From Gelatoporia subvermispora B (Eukaryota; Basidiomycota; Agaricomycetes; Polyporales; Gelatoporiaceae), in NCBI GenBank assembly GCA_000320605.2, contig KB445820.1, positions 124,001 to 188,000 on the forward strand: a DNA stretch of 64,000 bases. Reading direction: 5' to 3'. The notes beneath the pieces were generated by a model, which saw nothing but the letters and a program-made list of their open reading frames with translations, made no database searches and was not told the DNA's origin. This document shows positions 12,201-24,481 of this stretch, one piece after another; the stretch's first letter is position 1, and the number at the start of each line of letters is the position of its first letter. A program made the position numbers and the translations under genes.

Positions 12201-12575
12201 ACTTTTACAGCAGGAGATTTGCTCGGTGCCGCTGGTTCCGGGGACGGCTGTGCGAACTTCACCCTCTTCCGCTTGGGCGACTCGGGATGCTCCTGCTCGG
12301 CATTGCGCTTCGGAGCAGCGTGCCCTTCTTGCGAGTGGTTCGCCGTGAAGAAGTCGGCCTTCCTCTGCTTGCGCTGTTGACGATCTTGTTTCCGGGCCTC
12401 TTTCCGGTTCAAATGACGGTGCTGTCCGCCTTTCCGTTTGCCGCCATGATCATTGCCTGTGTAGGAATTGTAAAAACTTGCTATGATAGCATTTCACAGC
12501 CATTGACGCACCGCTTGCTCCCTCAAGCTCCTCGAGCAGAGCCTTCGGCAAAGATGGACCAGTTCTTGCAGGCAT
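9211..12575 (-). CDS. SGD1: Nucleolar MIF4G/MA3-domain protein (Sgd1/NOM1 family)
   Basis: About thirteen exons run from 12575 to 9211. The N-terminus (MPARTGPSLPKALLEELEG) is followed by a lysine/arginine-rich region with RKEARKQDRQQRKQRKADFF, then an acidic stretch around 11640-11730 and the family signature TRYIPPHLRNR. The MIF4G domain includes LSSRTRFMVETLSNLKNNKV, and the MA3 domain includes NTDIRRSVFVVLMSSDDYVE and AFGWWIAKDCVTLAILK. Sgd1/NOM1 is an essential nucleolar protein needed for 18S rRNA maturation in the small-subunit processome. Exon 3 (11853-11801) was placed using the conserved DGLDDLFMDIDKIESS join. It shares a 376-bp divergent promoter with the RNase H2A gene. The domain order is that of the family, so the call is secure; individual internal splice sites are less so. 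Confidence 0.9.
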
Positions 12576-12951
12576 GAATTTCACGAGTCTCGATCATGAT
12601 TGGTTGTGGAGGGAAATAAGCCGCGGGGTAGAGTTTGTACGTATTTGGCCACTCATACCTCCTCATGTCTGTCCCGTTAAGGTGGCGCAGGCGAACCGAA
12701 AAATTACCTGCATAACGTAGCCAGCACTCGCTGATATTTACTTGAGAATATATATCTCGTTCAAGGGTCTAGATGGTCGACCCTAAGCTGAGCGGTTTGC
12801 GAGTCGAAAGAGCAGCCGCCACCGACGCGTTCCGTAACGCTAATGAGACGCGCAAATAGAGAGTAACAACGCGTCCGACGCGTCTCGTCGTTTCGCCCGG
12901 TTCGTTCTGAATCTTTTGAGAAATCAAACTCCGTATCGCCACCGTCCAACA
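12576..12951. promoter_or_regulatory. Divergent promoter SGD1 / RNase H2A with ACGCGT boxes
   Basis: This 376-bp interval lies between two divergent start codons. It holds three exact ACGCGT hexamers at 12825-12830, 12869-12874 and 12878-12883, plus GACGCG at 12847-12852, all 70-130 bp upstream of the RNase H2A ATG. ACGCGT is the MluI cell-cycle box bound by MBF in ascomycete yeasts, which controls S-phase genes. Transfer of that role to this fungus is inference, because the same word also occurs near genes with no S-phase role. Confidence 0.5.
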
Positions 12952-14176
12952 ATGTCTCCATCGCAAGAAATACCTCCGTTGATTGTTCCATCCATTGCAG
13001 ACCCATCAGTCCCACTGACAGCCTCGTACACATATCATTCACCCACGCCAACGGATCCCGGACCCTACATTCTCGGCGTTGATGAAGCAGGGAGAGGGCC
13101 CGTTCTTGGCCCCATGGTATACGGTGTTGCATATTGTCCAGCCTCATACAAGGATCGGCTGGAAGATATGGGATTTGATGGTGAGTGTCCTTGGAACATT
13201 ACCGCAATACTTGGCTTGAGGAGACAGTATCCTTCAAGATTCGAAGGCATTGAAGCCGGAGACGCGAGCATCACTGCTAAAAACATTATGTTCTGATTCC
13301 GAAAACCTCGCTTGGTCTGTCAGAGTGTTGAGGTCAGCACGTCTTCTCTTCGCTCTGTCATCATAGCTCGAACTGTGCGATGTTAGCCCGCAGGGAATCT
13401 CAAACGGTATGCTGCGGAGACCACCGGTCAACCTGAACCGTCAGGCAGAACAGGCAACGATCCTTCTGATTCGAGAAGTACTACAGAGTGGAATTCAGCT
13501 TTCCGAAGTAGGTCCTGATTGCCTTGACCTCAATCCATTGACATATCATCCTTTGTCTCAGATATACGTCGACGCGTTAGGGAACACGGAGACATACCAG
13601 ACTTACCTCTCGAAACAATTTCCTGGTATCAACATTACTGTCAAAGCCAAGGCCGACTCGTTGTTCAAGATCGTCGGCGCAGCCAGTGTTGCTGCAAAAG
13701 TTACGCGCGATGCATGGATCGAGGGCTGGAAATTCGAAGAGCAGCGGCCACAACTCGTGGCAACCCCTGGTGCAAGTCTGTCTACTGTATTGAACCCCAG
13801 CTGGGGCGAGGAGTTTGGTAGTGGATATCCGTCAGGTACAGAGCATTTCCTCTCGCGCCTCCGCTTCCACTCATCTCCAATAGATCCGAAGACGAAGGCA
13901 TGGATTAGTAAATCTCTTGAGCCGACTTTCGGGTTCCCTTCATTCGTTCGCTTTTCATGGACCACTGTCAAGAACGAATTGGACAAGTCGGCGCATGCGG
14001 TTACATGGTACGTTTACTGAATGTGCGAAGGCGCAGACCGATTTTGATAGCAATCCTGCAGGACGGACGAGGGTAACGAGTCCCTCATAAAAGCATTCAA
14101 TAGCGCTACTGGTCTCGACAAGGATCGCTGTGCAGTAGCGAAAGACCTGTGTATCTCCAGTGTTGCTTCATTATGA
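12952..14176 (+). CDS. RNH201: Ribonuclease H2 catalytic subunit A
   Basis: Five exons, 12952-13180, 13239-13332, 13387-13507, 13562-14007 and 14062-14176, give 334 residues. The enzyme removes RNA from RNA:DNA hybrids and single ribonucleotides embedded in nuclear DNA. The type-2 RNase H catalytic motif is intact: [19 protein letters not shown] near residue 45. It is followed by [15 protein letters not shown] (from the exon 1/2 join), [13 protein letters not shown], and [20 protein letters not shown] with the conserved catalytic aspartates. The family sequence GYPSGT is also present. Intron 3 (13508-13561, 54 bp) has no in-frame stop and a length divisible by three, so its retention would add 18 residues; I treat it as an intron because removal restores the usual E-(I/V)-Y-V-D junction. 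ACGCGT boxes lie just upstream. The gene converges on SNU66. Confidence 0.92.
13508..13561 (+). other. Short in-phase intron of RNH201
   Basis: 54 bp, begins GTAGGT and ends CTCAG, with no stop codon in the reading frame. Reading through it gives 18 hydrophobic/proline-containing residues that normal RNase H2A proteins lack. Splicing is therefore expected, but both transcript forms would keep the frame. Confidence 0.6.
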
Positions 14177-14403
14177 CGACCGTTGAGACGATGCGAGGGG
14201 CAGGAGGACAGGGACAGATGAGGGGAGGGACAAATGATGAAACATACCGATATTATCGCCACGTGTTTGTATCAGTAGTCGTCCATGTAATCTAGGGCAA
14301 CGTTCTCGCAATACGACGCATCATCAGCTTACTGCACCATGAATAGTCTACAAATACACAATACACATCACATAGCACACGTACAACATACTCCACGGAA
14401 GGA

Positions 14404-17335
14404 TTACCGTCTCTTGGGCGGAGGCGAGCCCTGCAGCTCGCCAGTAGCCTTTCGCTTGTTGCTCAAGCCAATGACGAGCTTCGTACGATCCGATGGAACA
14501 GGTGTGCCTCGGGGTGACTCCGCCAGTTCGGCCATGGTAGAGATTCTAGAGAATCCAGGACGAGGTGCGGGGGAACCACTGGCATTGGTCTGAGATCCCG
14601 ACGGTAGTACAGATCCCAGAGCTGGGCTGCCCCCATTGGGCATCGGCGCAGGAAGAGTGATGAAGCCTGTCGAATCGACCTGAGACGTCGACTTCTTGTC
14701 GGCATTCTTCTTCTTCTCTTTCTTCTTCTCCGTCTTCCCTTTGGACAGCGGCTGCGCGTCCAAGAACTCTGCAGCTTGAGGTACGGCACTGAGATGAAGA
14801 GTAAACCCCCGGACATCGAACCATAGAATAAAAGATGGCTTACCCTCTATTGCCGACGGACAAGACGAAGTGAGCCTGACCAGCCTTCTGCTGCCGGATC
14901 TGGAACGCCTGGTTCATGCTCAGCGGCGTGTCTCCGCTCGCCATCGCCTCCTGTTTGCGCTCCTCCGCAATCTTCTTCAGCCGCTTCTCCGTCTTCTTTC
15001 TGCCGGAGCCCTTGCCGTGGAACTTGTGCGATAGTGCCTTCCACGCCTCTTTCGGGGTGAGCTCGCGGCCAAACTCGTCGTGGTACGTGATGTTGACATC
15101 GGGCTTGTAGTTCTTGTACGATTCGAGGTTCTGGCGTGCCTCCTGCTGCTCGCGCACACGGTTCTCGTACTCCCGCGTCGCCTGGTCCTTGTTCCCGCCC
15201 CGCATCTTCGCGCGCTCCAGCTCACGCTGAGCGACCATCCGACGGTAGTCCGCCAGCCAGACATCCCTCTGCCGCTGAATCCGCTCGCGCTCCATCTGGT
15301 CATCGGATGATTTTGCGAGAATCCCTTGCTGTCGCAGGATAGTAAGCGTCGCGGCCATTCCGGAGCTGAAGTTCTGCTCGGTCTGGGTACCGATAGGGAC
15401 ATCGCCGTTCTCGGTCTGCTGCTCTGCCGCTTCGGCCTCCTTGATGGCATTCTCAAGGGCGTTGAGCATCTCCATTTCGTCCTCTTCCTCCTTTACCACG
15501 ACCTCTCCAGCCTCGAGTTCGTCGATAACTTCGTCGCCCTCCTTCATTTCAACGTCTCTAGACATTGAGCGTGCTCTCGAGGGCTCACGGGTCGGTTCTT
15601 TTGAAGTCCCTCTATTCAGTGCAGGTTGGGCGGGAGGCTCCTTCTTCACCGCAACCGGCTCGTAAGTGATATTTCTGATGAACTCAGAGGTCTCGTCGAA
15701 CACTAGACCGCCAGATTCGTCGTCATCTTCGTCTTCGACTTTGATGGCACCGTCAGGCCCAGGTGACTTTGACTTTGCGCGTTGCTCTGCAACTGATGTA
15801 CAAGGACATGAGTGACGATAATTTTGGAGGATCATAGGATACATACTTTGTCTAGCAATATCCTCCGGCGATAACTTCTTAGCTTTTTGCAGCTTTGCCC
15901 TGCGTGACCGGGCAAGCGCAGCTTGAAGTTCGTCATCATCTACGAAATTGGTGTCCAGATTACGCTGTCGAGGGACAATCGGCTTCTCGTCTACCTGCAT
16001 CTGATCATCTTCGGCTTTAACAGGTATGTCAGAGTCCTCGGCCATGCGTCGAGTGGAGCGCTTCTTCTTTGTCTGCAAAGTCGTGTTAACAAGTGAACGT
16101 CGTATTGAAGCGAAGGTCATGCACCTTGGGCTTCTTAAACCCAACATCTCCTTCCTTTAAATAATCGCTGGACTCGATGTTTTCTGTCACAGGGAGTCAG
16201 CTTGAATGAGGGGGCCGGGTCCGAGTCACAGATACTTACTGGCATAGTCTATTGACAACAGGGACTTGTTAACCGCCGCAGCTGCCTGCTCCTGTGCTGC
16301 GCGCTTGCTCTCGGTAGACGCTGCTGATGAGCCTAGACGGAATCCCTGTAGCATATTATTGAGAAGCAGCCATCTGACGTGCATAGCTGAACTTACTGTC
16401 TCCTTCGGGCCCTCCAAGAAATCATCGTATTTCGACAGTAGCGAACGCTTCATGCCTTCGTTCCCAGGAGCGAACTCGTCGTCGTCATAACCAGTGTAGT
16501 CTCGTTTCTTGATCTTCATCTCCTGGTTCTTCTTAAGACGTTCTGTCTCCGCTATCTCGACGTTCTGCAGCTCATCCTCTATGAATTTATGGATTAGCAC
16601 AGTCATGGGAGTATCAACAATAATATGCACTGACCTTCGTTGTCGAGGATGCGGCTGTCTTTGAGTGTAAGTATATGGGCTTCGCCTTCGTCCATGCCTT
16701 CGAAGTCATGGCTGACCTTCAGCCCGGCAAGATCCCCTGTAACACAAGTGGTGTGTGAGGAATTGTTGGGTTACCCGAAAGGTAAGGACAGCATACTCTC
16801 AGTATATTCCTCCTGGTACACCTTATCCATGTTCTCCAACTCCTCCTGGCGCTTCTTCGCCAGCTCCTTTTCCCTCTTCTTAGCCCTCTTGATCCATTTG
16901 AGGGTGTCGTCTACAGCGCCGTCCGCATCACCAAGTGTCGTACCCTTGAGCTTTGCATTGAGCTCCCGCTTGTTCCTCACTCTAAGAAAGGCGCGAATGA
17001 GCGACCGTGCTCAACGGATACTGGGCCTGGATGCCCAAGCGGGGTAGAAGTATCGGTCTGACAGCAATAAATGCGAGATTACTCACTTTGCTATGCGGTC
17101 CTGGATCTCCCTGCAGAGAACAAGGCGTCAACGTCGTTTATGGAAAACTGACCGCACAGCGGACGTACTTTGCTTCCCGCTCTTTCCTCTCCTTCTCTCT
17201 TTGCGTCTCATAGTTCTGCTCTGCCTGCTTCTCCTTATCGTTTGCTGGCGCGCTATCGTCCGTGAGAGGCTTGAGACCCAGCGAGATACGGATCTTATTG
17301 GTCTCTTCCAAGCTAATGCTCTCTTCCATTGACAT
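14404..17335 (-). CDS. SNU66: U4/U6.U5 tri-snRNP-associated protein Snu66/SART1
   Basis: A multi-exon gene starting at 17335 with the diagnostic N-terminus SISLEETNKIRISLGLKPL, which all SART1/Snu66 proteins share. Long charged helical segments follow (coiled-coil rich, many Lys/Glu/Arg runs). Later exons carry RQRNLDTNFVDDDELQAALA, then a low-complexity acidic region and the conserved C-terminal block DEFGRELTPKEAWKALSHKF with HGKGSGRKKTEKRLKKI. Snu66 helps join the U4/U6 and U5 snRNPs during spliceosome assembly in the nucleus. After the family's usual end the gene continues through one more intron into a Lys-rich and Ser/Pro-rich tail ending SPPPKRR, which could be a nuclear-localisation tail. 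The exact number of small exons (about nine to ten) was not resolved. It is convergent with RNH201, and the stops are about 230 bp apart. Confidence 0.88.
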
Positions 17336-17700
17336 GCTGGGCGACAGAGATGCGATATGAATGAGCTAGATGATTACTTGATAAAGTCAGGCAGGTCTAC
17401 GGCGACCGGCAGCCAGTGTTGCAGCTTGTCGCGGTCGAGTCTTTCAAGGTCTTTCGACGCCGAGCGCCGGCTCCGTTAGGTGTATGTTTGGCCCTGTTGT
17501 CCCGGCTTCTGCGTAAGCAGGATTTACAGGCGCGTGTTAGCAATCGAGACGCGTTTGCGACGCGCGTTTGTGGCTCACATCAAACCGTACAGTTGCTGAG
17601 TGGGGTAGTCTGTATTGCAGCCAGATAACACGGTACACTACAAGACCAATGAGGGGGGATAGTGGAGGCATGCAAATCAAAGGAATGCAGTTGACATCTA
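17336..17700. other. Upstream region of SNU66
   Basis: 365 bases between the SNU66 start and the stop of the RMND1-like gene, both on the minus strand. It contains ACGCGT at 17549-17554 and GACGCGCG just after, about 215 bp upstream of the SNU66 ATG. No gene is visible. Confidence 0.45.
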
Positions 17701-19157
17701 CTAGTGATTTCTGTGTGCGGTATGTCTAGCGGTGCCATCCTCATCCTTGCCGTCAGTCAGCATCTCCCAAAGCTCCGGTCCGTCTCGAATCAAGCACTGC
17801 GACACGTCAGTTCAATAGAACGCTCAAGTTGGTATCACTTACAATGACAACCTCTACTGCAATGAGGGCAATGATGATGAGCTCCATCCGGTGAGCGGAT
17901 GTCTGAACAGCGTATTAATGGTGTGGGCACAGACAAATTGCAATTTCTCTCACCTCCGTGAGAAGTTCTCGGAGAACCGATTGCATCTATATCGGAAACG
18001 ATTAGCTTGCATGTGACAGGGGAGAGATGAGTGCGTACCTCTGCGGCATATGTGATCTTGTCGTTGACCGATCGTGTCCGTGCTCGCACTTCCAATGCGT
18101 TGCTCAAAGAGTTGAAGTATCCTGGTCCAAATGAGCTTTTGCACCATATATTTCAACAATTTTGGTCACCTTCGAGGACAGGCTCGGCCCAGTACAGATC
18201 GGGAGTGTCCGAGAAATTCTCCCGATTGAGGTTGAGACCCTGCCGGAATTTGAGGAGTTCACCTAGTTTCTTCACCAGAGCTTTACGGCCAAGTCCGGGC
18301 TTGCCCGTGCGTACGAGCGCATCGGGAAGTACCGCGACTGAGGACAAGTAATTCTCAAGTTGAACTTCGAGAGCAGACAGAGCCGTTGATCGAGAAAGAG
18401 CTTGTGAGTAAGCATAGCGGGCAAGCAGTGTCTCCTTAGGGAGTGTCGAAGGCGGAAGGTCTTTTGGCATGGTGTCTTCCGCATTTAGTGGTGGGCTTTG
18501 ACCCAGAATGATGAGGTCTCCTTGCAACCTCGTGTTCCTGCACAAGGTATTCTCAGATCAGCGTAGACTTGAGAATGTAGACAGGCGAACTCACTCCGTA
18601 GGATCAGTCACAAATTCCAGGTCCTCCGTCTCTGGCTCGCGCAAGCGTCCAATTTCGGCTGTAGGAATCAATACCCTCGACGCAAACGCCATCGCCTCCT
18701 CTTCTCCAAGTCCCCAGCATACGAATGTTCCGTTGGTGAAGATGAAGATCTCCCCTTCCTGATCATTGTGCTTCCACGTCGGAACCCAGTACGAGTCATG
18801 TAGCATCCTTGCAGACGGCGGCAAACGCGTCCGAAGTCCTTGGATAGCATAGCGTTCTGCTGTTGCAAGCGTAAAGACTGGCTTGATCTCACTTCGCGTA
18901 GGCGTTGGGTTCGATCGAATAGGTAGAGACGCAGCTGCTGTCCGTCGTAGAGGTGTTGATGCCTTCGGCTTCGGTTTCGCCTCCGAGGGAAGTTCTTGCG
19001 CAGAATGTGCAAAAGATCGACATTGTCTATGCCAGACAAATGCGAGATTGGCAGGCTGCGAACATGTCTTACGCTGTGTCAGGTTGAAAATTCGCCCCGA
19101 GTTGGCGAATGCCGCCCTATGCATGATCCTGAAAATAAGTCCCGGCTGCAAATGCAT
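17701..19157 (-). CDS. Mitochondrial DUF155 protein (RMND1/Rmd1 family)
   Basis: A gene of about six exons from 19157 to a TAG at 17701. The first exon starts MHLQPGLIFRIMHRAAFANS and is rich in Arg, Ser and Ala without acidic residues, as expected for a mitochondrial presequence. The DUF155 core is clear: ERYAIQGLRTRLPPSARM, then GEIFIFTNGTFVCWGLGEEE, followed by a charged helical region (TLPKETLLARYAYSQALSRS, DALVRTGKPGLGRKALVKKL, LLKFRQGLNLNRENFSDTPD). The protein ends with a hydrophobic helix, MELIIIALIAVEVVIVLIRD, typical of the single C-terminal membrane anchor of the family. Human RMND1 supports mitochondrial translation at the inner membrane; yeast Rmd1 and Rmd8 relatives are less understood. 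Which subgroup this is cannot be decided here. Confidence 0.85.
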
Positions 19158-19544
19158 GGTACATGACTCTATCCTTGACTTACTGTTAGTTTTTGTCCCG
19201 CTGATGGCACAAGTAATGCACGATATTCAGGTGCCGGATATCACCAAGTCACGTAAGGAACGTCGAGAGGTCGTCCGCGTTCAAAAAGGTAGTAGTACCT
19301 CAGAAAGTAAACTTGGGCGTTTCAGCCACCTTTATTTTGAAGCGCTGACGTCGTGTATCGGCCGCGCCGCCGCACGAAGCGGACCATCGGCCCGATAAGC
19401 GTAAGTACAACCAAAGCGTTTACAGACGATGAAGTTCGTGGCGGCACAGCGCACACAACGCTTGCACATTTAGGCACCAGCAATACATGCAAACGGTTTG
19501 CCGAGACAATAGTATGCGTAGTCTACTTTTAAAAAATGTGAAAT
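19158..19544. other. Spacer between RMND1-like and ACL4-like genes
   Basis: 387 bases between two minus-strand genes. It contains the RMND1-like promoter and the ACL4-like 3' end. No gene or repeat seen. Confidence 0.4.
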
Positions 19545-20909
19545 CTAAGACATCTCGACGTCCTCATCCTCGTCACTCCCTTCCACAGATTCCCAGCCCT
19601 CGCCGTCCTCGCCATCCTCTCCTGGTGGTGACAGGTGAACACCTAGTGCCTCTAGCTTCTCGATGAGTTCTTTGACATGATCCAGGAGCGGTGTATCAGG
19701 GTGCTCCTGGCTGACGTGCAGCTGCAGAATAATGTAATGAGTTACGCGTGTGATTGAATATAGACACGACCCACCATATGACATGTCTCCAAGCAATCTC
19801 TTGCATCTTTCGCGAGTTCTTGCCAGGTCAGGCCATCCAGCGGCTCTTCTTTCTCACGTGCTTCCTCCGCCATAAGGAAGAAGCACCACCCTTCAAGGTA
19901 CCAGGCCTCCACCTCTTGATCGTCCGAGGCCATGATGCCCTGCAAGACCAGCAGCGCTGGCGTGTATAACGCCAACTCAAGGAACATCTTGACTAGAGCA
20001 AGCCGGGTGGGTATCGGAGGGAGGCGCGAGTCGTCTGCGGTTACATCAGAGTTAACAACATGTTTGATGACAGCGCCGACGCGGAAATACATACCCAGAT
20101 CAAAATCTTTCCAAGATGTCCATGCCTGCTCTAAGCATGCCTTCGCGTCGTCCGGTCTTTGCTGCGACAGACGTACAGAAGCCAAGGCCTGCAACGCTTC
20201 TGCATTGCCTGGATCAACTTGTAGCGCCATGTTGAGCAAGTTTTCGCATGTGTGTTCTGCTGTAGGGTCAAAGCTAAGGAGAACCGTTCAGATTGACTGT
20301 GAATCCAAGCAATGTTCGAATGAGCGTACCAAAGGTCATAAGATGGGTCCATCCAAATCTCAACCATGCCAATCAGAGCCCTGACGACATTTCGCTGCAT
20401 TTCTGACTCATCGTCGGTGAGGCTAGCAGAGTCAGTAGCACGGTCCTTGCCCTTGAGCCGGGCAGTCAGGATGTCCACGGCAGCTTGATAATGTTGCAAG
20501 GCGAGATGAGGATCATCGTCACTGAGCTGTGCAAGATAAAGGTGTGCAGATGATGGGGGAGTCGAGGGTGCAGTTTGACTTGGCGGTAAGAGAGATTGGA
20601 AAGTCTGAAGTTGAGTTCAGTCGCGTAGTCAACTGAGTGGTTCATCGGACGCACAGCTTTGGCCGCCTCAAGCTCGCCCTGCTCTAGCTGCGCGACCCCC
20701 AGTAGTTCTCTTGCGTCGAAGTTATGTGGCTCTCGTTCCAAGACACGTCGGCTGAACCGCTCCGCTAGTTCGTAGTCGCATTGGATAATCAACTCTTGCG
20801 CCTTTTCTAGTAGCGCGGGTATTGTGGGTTCAGACTTGTTTTCAGCTGCTGTCGCAGAGCTGGCACCCAAAAGTTTAGCTTTGCTTGTTTTTGGCCTTGC
20901 ACGACCCAT
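19545..20909 (-). CDS. TPR protein, ribosomal protein uL4 (Rpl4) assembly chaperone-like (Acl4)
   Basis: Starts MGRARPKTSKAKLLG at 20909 and ends with an acidic tail, DEDEDVEMS, at 19545; about five exons. The body is made of tetratricopeptide-type helices: ALLEKAQELIIQCDYELAER, EREPHNFDARELLGVAQLEQ, and a later NMALQVDPGNAEALQALASV. A C-terminal helix, LLDHVKELIEKLEALGVHL, precedes the acidic end. This order (basic start, TPR superhelix, acidic tail) matches fungal Acl4, which binds newly made Rpl4 and escorts it to the nucleus. TPR repeats are common, so another TPR protein of similar size remains possible. It is followed on the same strand by the RMND1-like gene. Confidence 0.7.
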
Positions 20910-21824
20910 AGCGAAGGAGGGGGACAGTTCAGCAGAAAAGGCGGCTTAAGCTTGACTTGGATAGGAAATTGCTCTGCGGAGGTCTTTCGATCTGTCACGT
21001 GAGACGCAGCGCGATCGTTTTCCAAATTCGGGCACTCTTTCAAGTTGTGCATGCGAACTTTCATTGCGCTTAAAAGTCTAAAAAAAAAGTCTAAATTCCA
21101 CCGACACCTCTCTTGCTGCTGTTCTTTGAACTGATGTGAACTATACTGAATTGTGACTCTCACAATCAAGGGTCTCGCAGCATCTGAACTTTGGAGGCTT
21201 TTAACCGCGAAATACCCGCCGCAACCGACTCGGGCGATCTCCCTTGAATCTTCAGGTGACCAGAGCCCGGTTTGGGATCACGCGGTACTCCTCCTCTCAC
21301 AGAGCAACCCGGTCGCACCTGCTCCCTGGGTACATGTACAAGTTGTCATACCGCGCCACTTAAACGATGAGAGAGATTGAGATCATCGCGCGAAAACCTA
21401 GGGAACCCGCTCCTCAAGGAACTGGGGGACGCTTAGTGATTCCCCGAGTGCACACAGGCTTGCGCCATCAGATGTTCAGCTCTGTCGCGCAGTACTTATC
21501 CGGCCTTTCTCCGCACGGCGATGCCGCTGACAATCTCTGAAGCGGTGGCATACCGCACATGCACATGGGGAATCTGCCACCATCAAATTTGGCTCGTCTT
21601 GCCCCGCGTTACCCCAGGAATTCTCCCAAAAGGAACTAGTGCAGTCAGGCCCGTATGTGTGTCAAGCGTCAGCCGGTCGTCCTGTGAGGCCATCTGTCCG
21701 AATGCTTGGCGCCCATTCTCGCGTTTCTAGCGGTACAAATAGGCCCGCTCGTTGCTGCAACTGTGGGATGCCTTCTGGCCGCCCTCGCTCCGCGTCCGCC
21801 ATAACATAGTGTAAACTCAGTAGG
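20910..21824. other. Divergent intergenic region ACL4-like / sugar transporter
   Basis: About 915 bases between divergent genes. It must contain both promoters and possibly an untranslated or short coding 5' exon of the transporter. I looked for an upstream transporter exon but could not support one. Confidence 0.4.
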
Positions 21825-24400
21825 ATGGCCGTACCCGAATGGACAATTGTGGATTTCATTCACAGAGGTCCCTGGTGGAAGAATCGTGGTATGTAGACGT
21901 TTTCCGAACTCTCTCAGTCTGAGAGGAAGGCATAGCGTGTCTCATAAATTTATCAGGCATTCGTCTCTTGAACCTGTGGTTGATTTTGCCTTTGCTGACC
22001 GCTTCAATCAATGGCTTTGATTCTTCTCTTGTCAACGGTACTGTTATCCCACATTTCGGCAATGGACCTCATGGCGCTTCTGACACTTTATTCGCCATGC
22101 AACATCGAAGGCCTTCAAATTCTCCCCGCATGGCAACATTATTTCAGTCACCCAGGCGGGAAGCAACTGGGTATGTTTGAACTGGTCGCTCGTCCTTGCG
22201 CGAAACTCATAGTCGTGTGCACAGGCCTCATCAGTGCCGCACAAGTCATTGGCTCGATTGCGGTGAGAATCACCTCTCGACAATGCCGTGGAAAACTGTC
22301 CTCACAAAACGTTCGCTAGGGATTGCCACTTACACCCTTCTGCGCCGATAACTTTGGCAGACGACCGACGCTTTTCATTGGGTCGCTGTTAATGCTTGCC
22401 GGAGTCGCGCTGCAAGGGGCAGCAACAACTATTGGCATGTTCATCGGAGCCCGGGGATTGAGTGAGTGTTTTTCAGGCGCCCTAATGTGCCCCATCACTG
22501 ATACGGTGATGCAGTCGGCTTTGGCCTTACATTCGCCCTTAATGCGGCACCACTTCTAATCACCGAGCTGGCCTATCCTACTCAGGTACGAACAATCCAC
22601 TTGGCGACAAGATCGAAAAGCTTAATCAGACCTTGCAGCGTGGAAAACTTACCTCCATGTACAATGCCTCCTGGTACATTGGAAGTATAATTTGTGAGTC
22701 GATTGGGTAGCATTCTTAGACAACCCAGGTTCACGACTCTTCGGTAGCGGCTTGGGCTTGCTTCGGTGCATACGAAAGCGCTGCAAGTTCAGCATGGTCT
22801 TGGCGTGCCCCTACACTTGTTCAGGCAATTACGCCTCTTATACAAGTGTGCTCTATCTGGTAGGTGATACAAATGACGTTATTTAGATCTTTGACTGATT
22901 CCCTGCGTCCAGGTTCGTTCCGGAGTCACCCCGATTCCTCATTGCGAAAGGCAGGGTACGTGCCTCACAATGATCAGGTGGACAACGATTGCTGACGATG
23001 CGTGGCCAACTACAGGAGTCTCAGGCCGCCCGAATCCTCGCGCGCTACCATGCGAGCGGCTTGGACGAGCGCGACCCATTGGTTGTATTTGAAATGGCCC
23101 AAATTCGACATGCATTGAAGCTCGAGAAGGAGGCAGCTGCAAGTGCCTCGTGGATGTCACTTTTCGCCACCCCTGGCAACCGAAGGCGCATGACTATCAT
23201 CTTCGCCCTCGCACTGTTTTCTCAGTGGAGGTCCGGGGATTTTCCTATTTCACACAATCAGAGTCACTGACGCCTGGTACAGTGGTAACGGGCTCGTCTC
23301 GTATTACATCAACCTTGTGTTGGAGGGCGTGGGCATCAGCAATCCCGGTACAAAGGCGGCCATCAACGGCGGTCTACAGGTATGTCACGCAATACTCCAG
23401 GTCAGCAGGATGCAACGAAGTTGATGCCCGCTAGGTGTGGAACCTGTTCGCCGCTATGACTGGTGCTTTGTTAGTAGATCGACTAGGCCGCCGGACGCTC
23501 TTCATTATCTCCAACGTAGGCATGTTGATTAGTACGCAGGTTTCTCGAATATCCATACATTAGGCTGACTTCCCTCGTTAGACTTCGGCGTTTGGACGTT
23601 GACTACCGCTCTTTTCAACTCTTTTCACGAACCTGCAGCTGCAAAAGGTGAGATATCAGGCACAGTTCTCGTACATTGCCGATAAGCTGATTGTATGGTA
23701 CCATTCTGTGTGAAGCCACACTCCCTTTTGTATTCCTCTTCTATTTCTTCTATGACATCGCCTATACACCAATGCTTATCGCGTACACGCTGGAGATCTT
23801 GCCGTTCAATATCCGAGCCAAGGGGTTTGCTATCATGGTACGAGTCAATTCTCCCGTAACCGGTTCCACCACGCTGAGACGTAGGTTTCAAAGAACCTCG
23901 TTGTCTCTCTCACGTTGGCTTTCAATCAGTTCGTCAACCCGTGGGCGTTGGACGCGATTGGCTGGAAATACGTGAGTCGCGCCTCTGAACGTTTGTCCAC
24001 ATGGTCACTGATTCCATTCGCAGTACCTTGTGTATTGCGGCTGGCTGATCATCGAGCTTGTCTTCATTGTCTGCTATCTCGTAGAAACCAAAGGTTAGCA
24101 TCTCATTTGTCGGCTAGTATGTACTCTGATGTTACCACTAACTCAGGACGCACTTTGGAGGAAACATCGGCGCTGTTCGACGGCGAGCAACAGCCTGAAG
24201 TACTCATGCACACAGGTGGCGAGGCAGCGACAATGTCAGTCGCACGGGCAAATCACTCCATGAGCCGAGTGGTATGGCCAGATGATAATGAGAAGCCTGT
24301 CGGCTCAGACTTCCTCGAGCTCCAAGAAGCCCCCTCACAATCAAGGGGCAAGCTAAACAGGTTGTCATCGTACTATGACACCGACACAAATAGTCTATAA
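21825..24400 (+). CDS. MFS sugar transporter (lactose/hexose permease-like)
   Basis: Many short exons can be read in order. The N-terminal part gives GPWWKNRG joined to IRLLNLWLILPLLTASINGF (helix 1). Then come ISAAQVIGSIAGLPL and DNFGRRPTLFIGSLLMLAGV with the first loop G-R-R motif, GFGLTFALNAAPLLITELAY, PESPRFLIAKGR, and SGNGLVSYYINLVLEGVGI. The second half has the repeated loop motif VDRLGRRTLFI and NIRAKGFAIM, and the cytoplasmic ETKGRTLEE signature ends the last helix. These are hallmarks of the proton-linked sugar porter family with twelve helices. A long hydrophilic tail ends YYDTDTNSL. The start at 21825 gives a short N-terminus, so an earlier exon may exist. The gene is tail-to-tail with an intracellular alpha-amylase, 81 bp away, which hints at linked sugar use. 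The substrate is not determined. Confidence 0.85.
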
Positions 24401-24481
24401 ATCATTGCGCCCTGTTCTTGTATGCCATTGCTGTGCTGTGCTATCTTTGCTCCACGTGTCCCAATAATCAATGCTCAAATC

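Noticed and set aside
21521..21730. Possible first exon of the sugar transporter
   Set aside because: The frame that looks hydrophilic enough is preceded by a stop without an ATG, and the ATG-initiated frame is not transporter-like.
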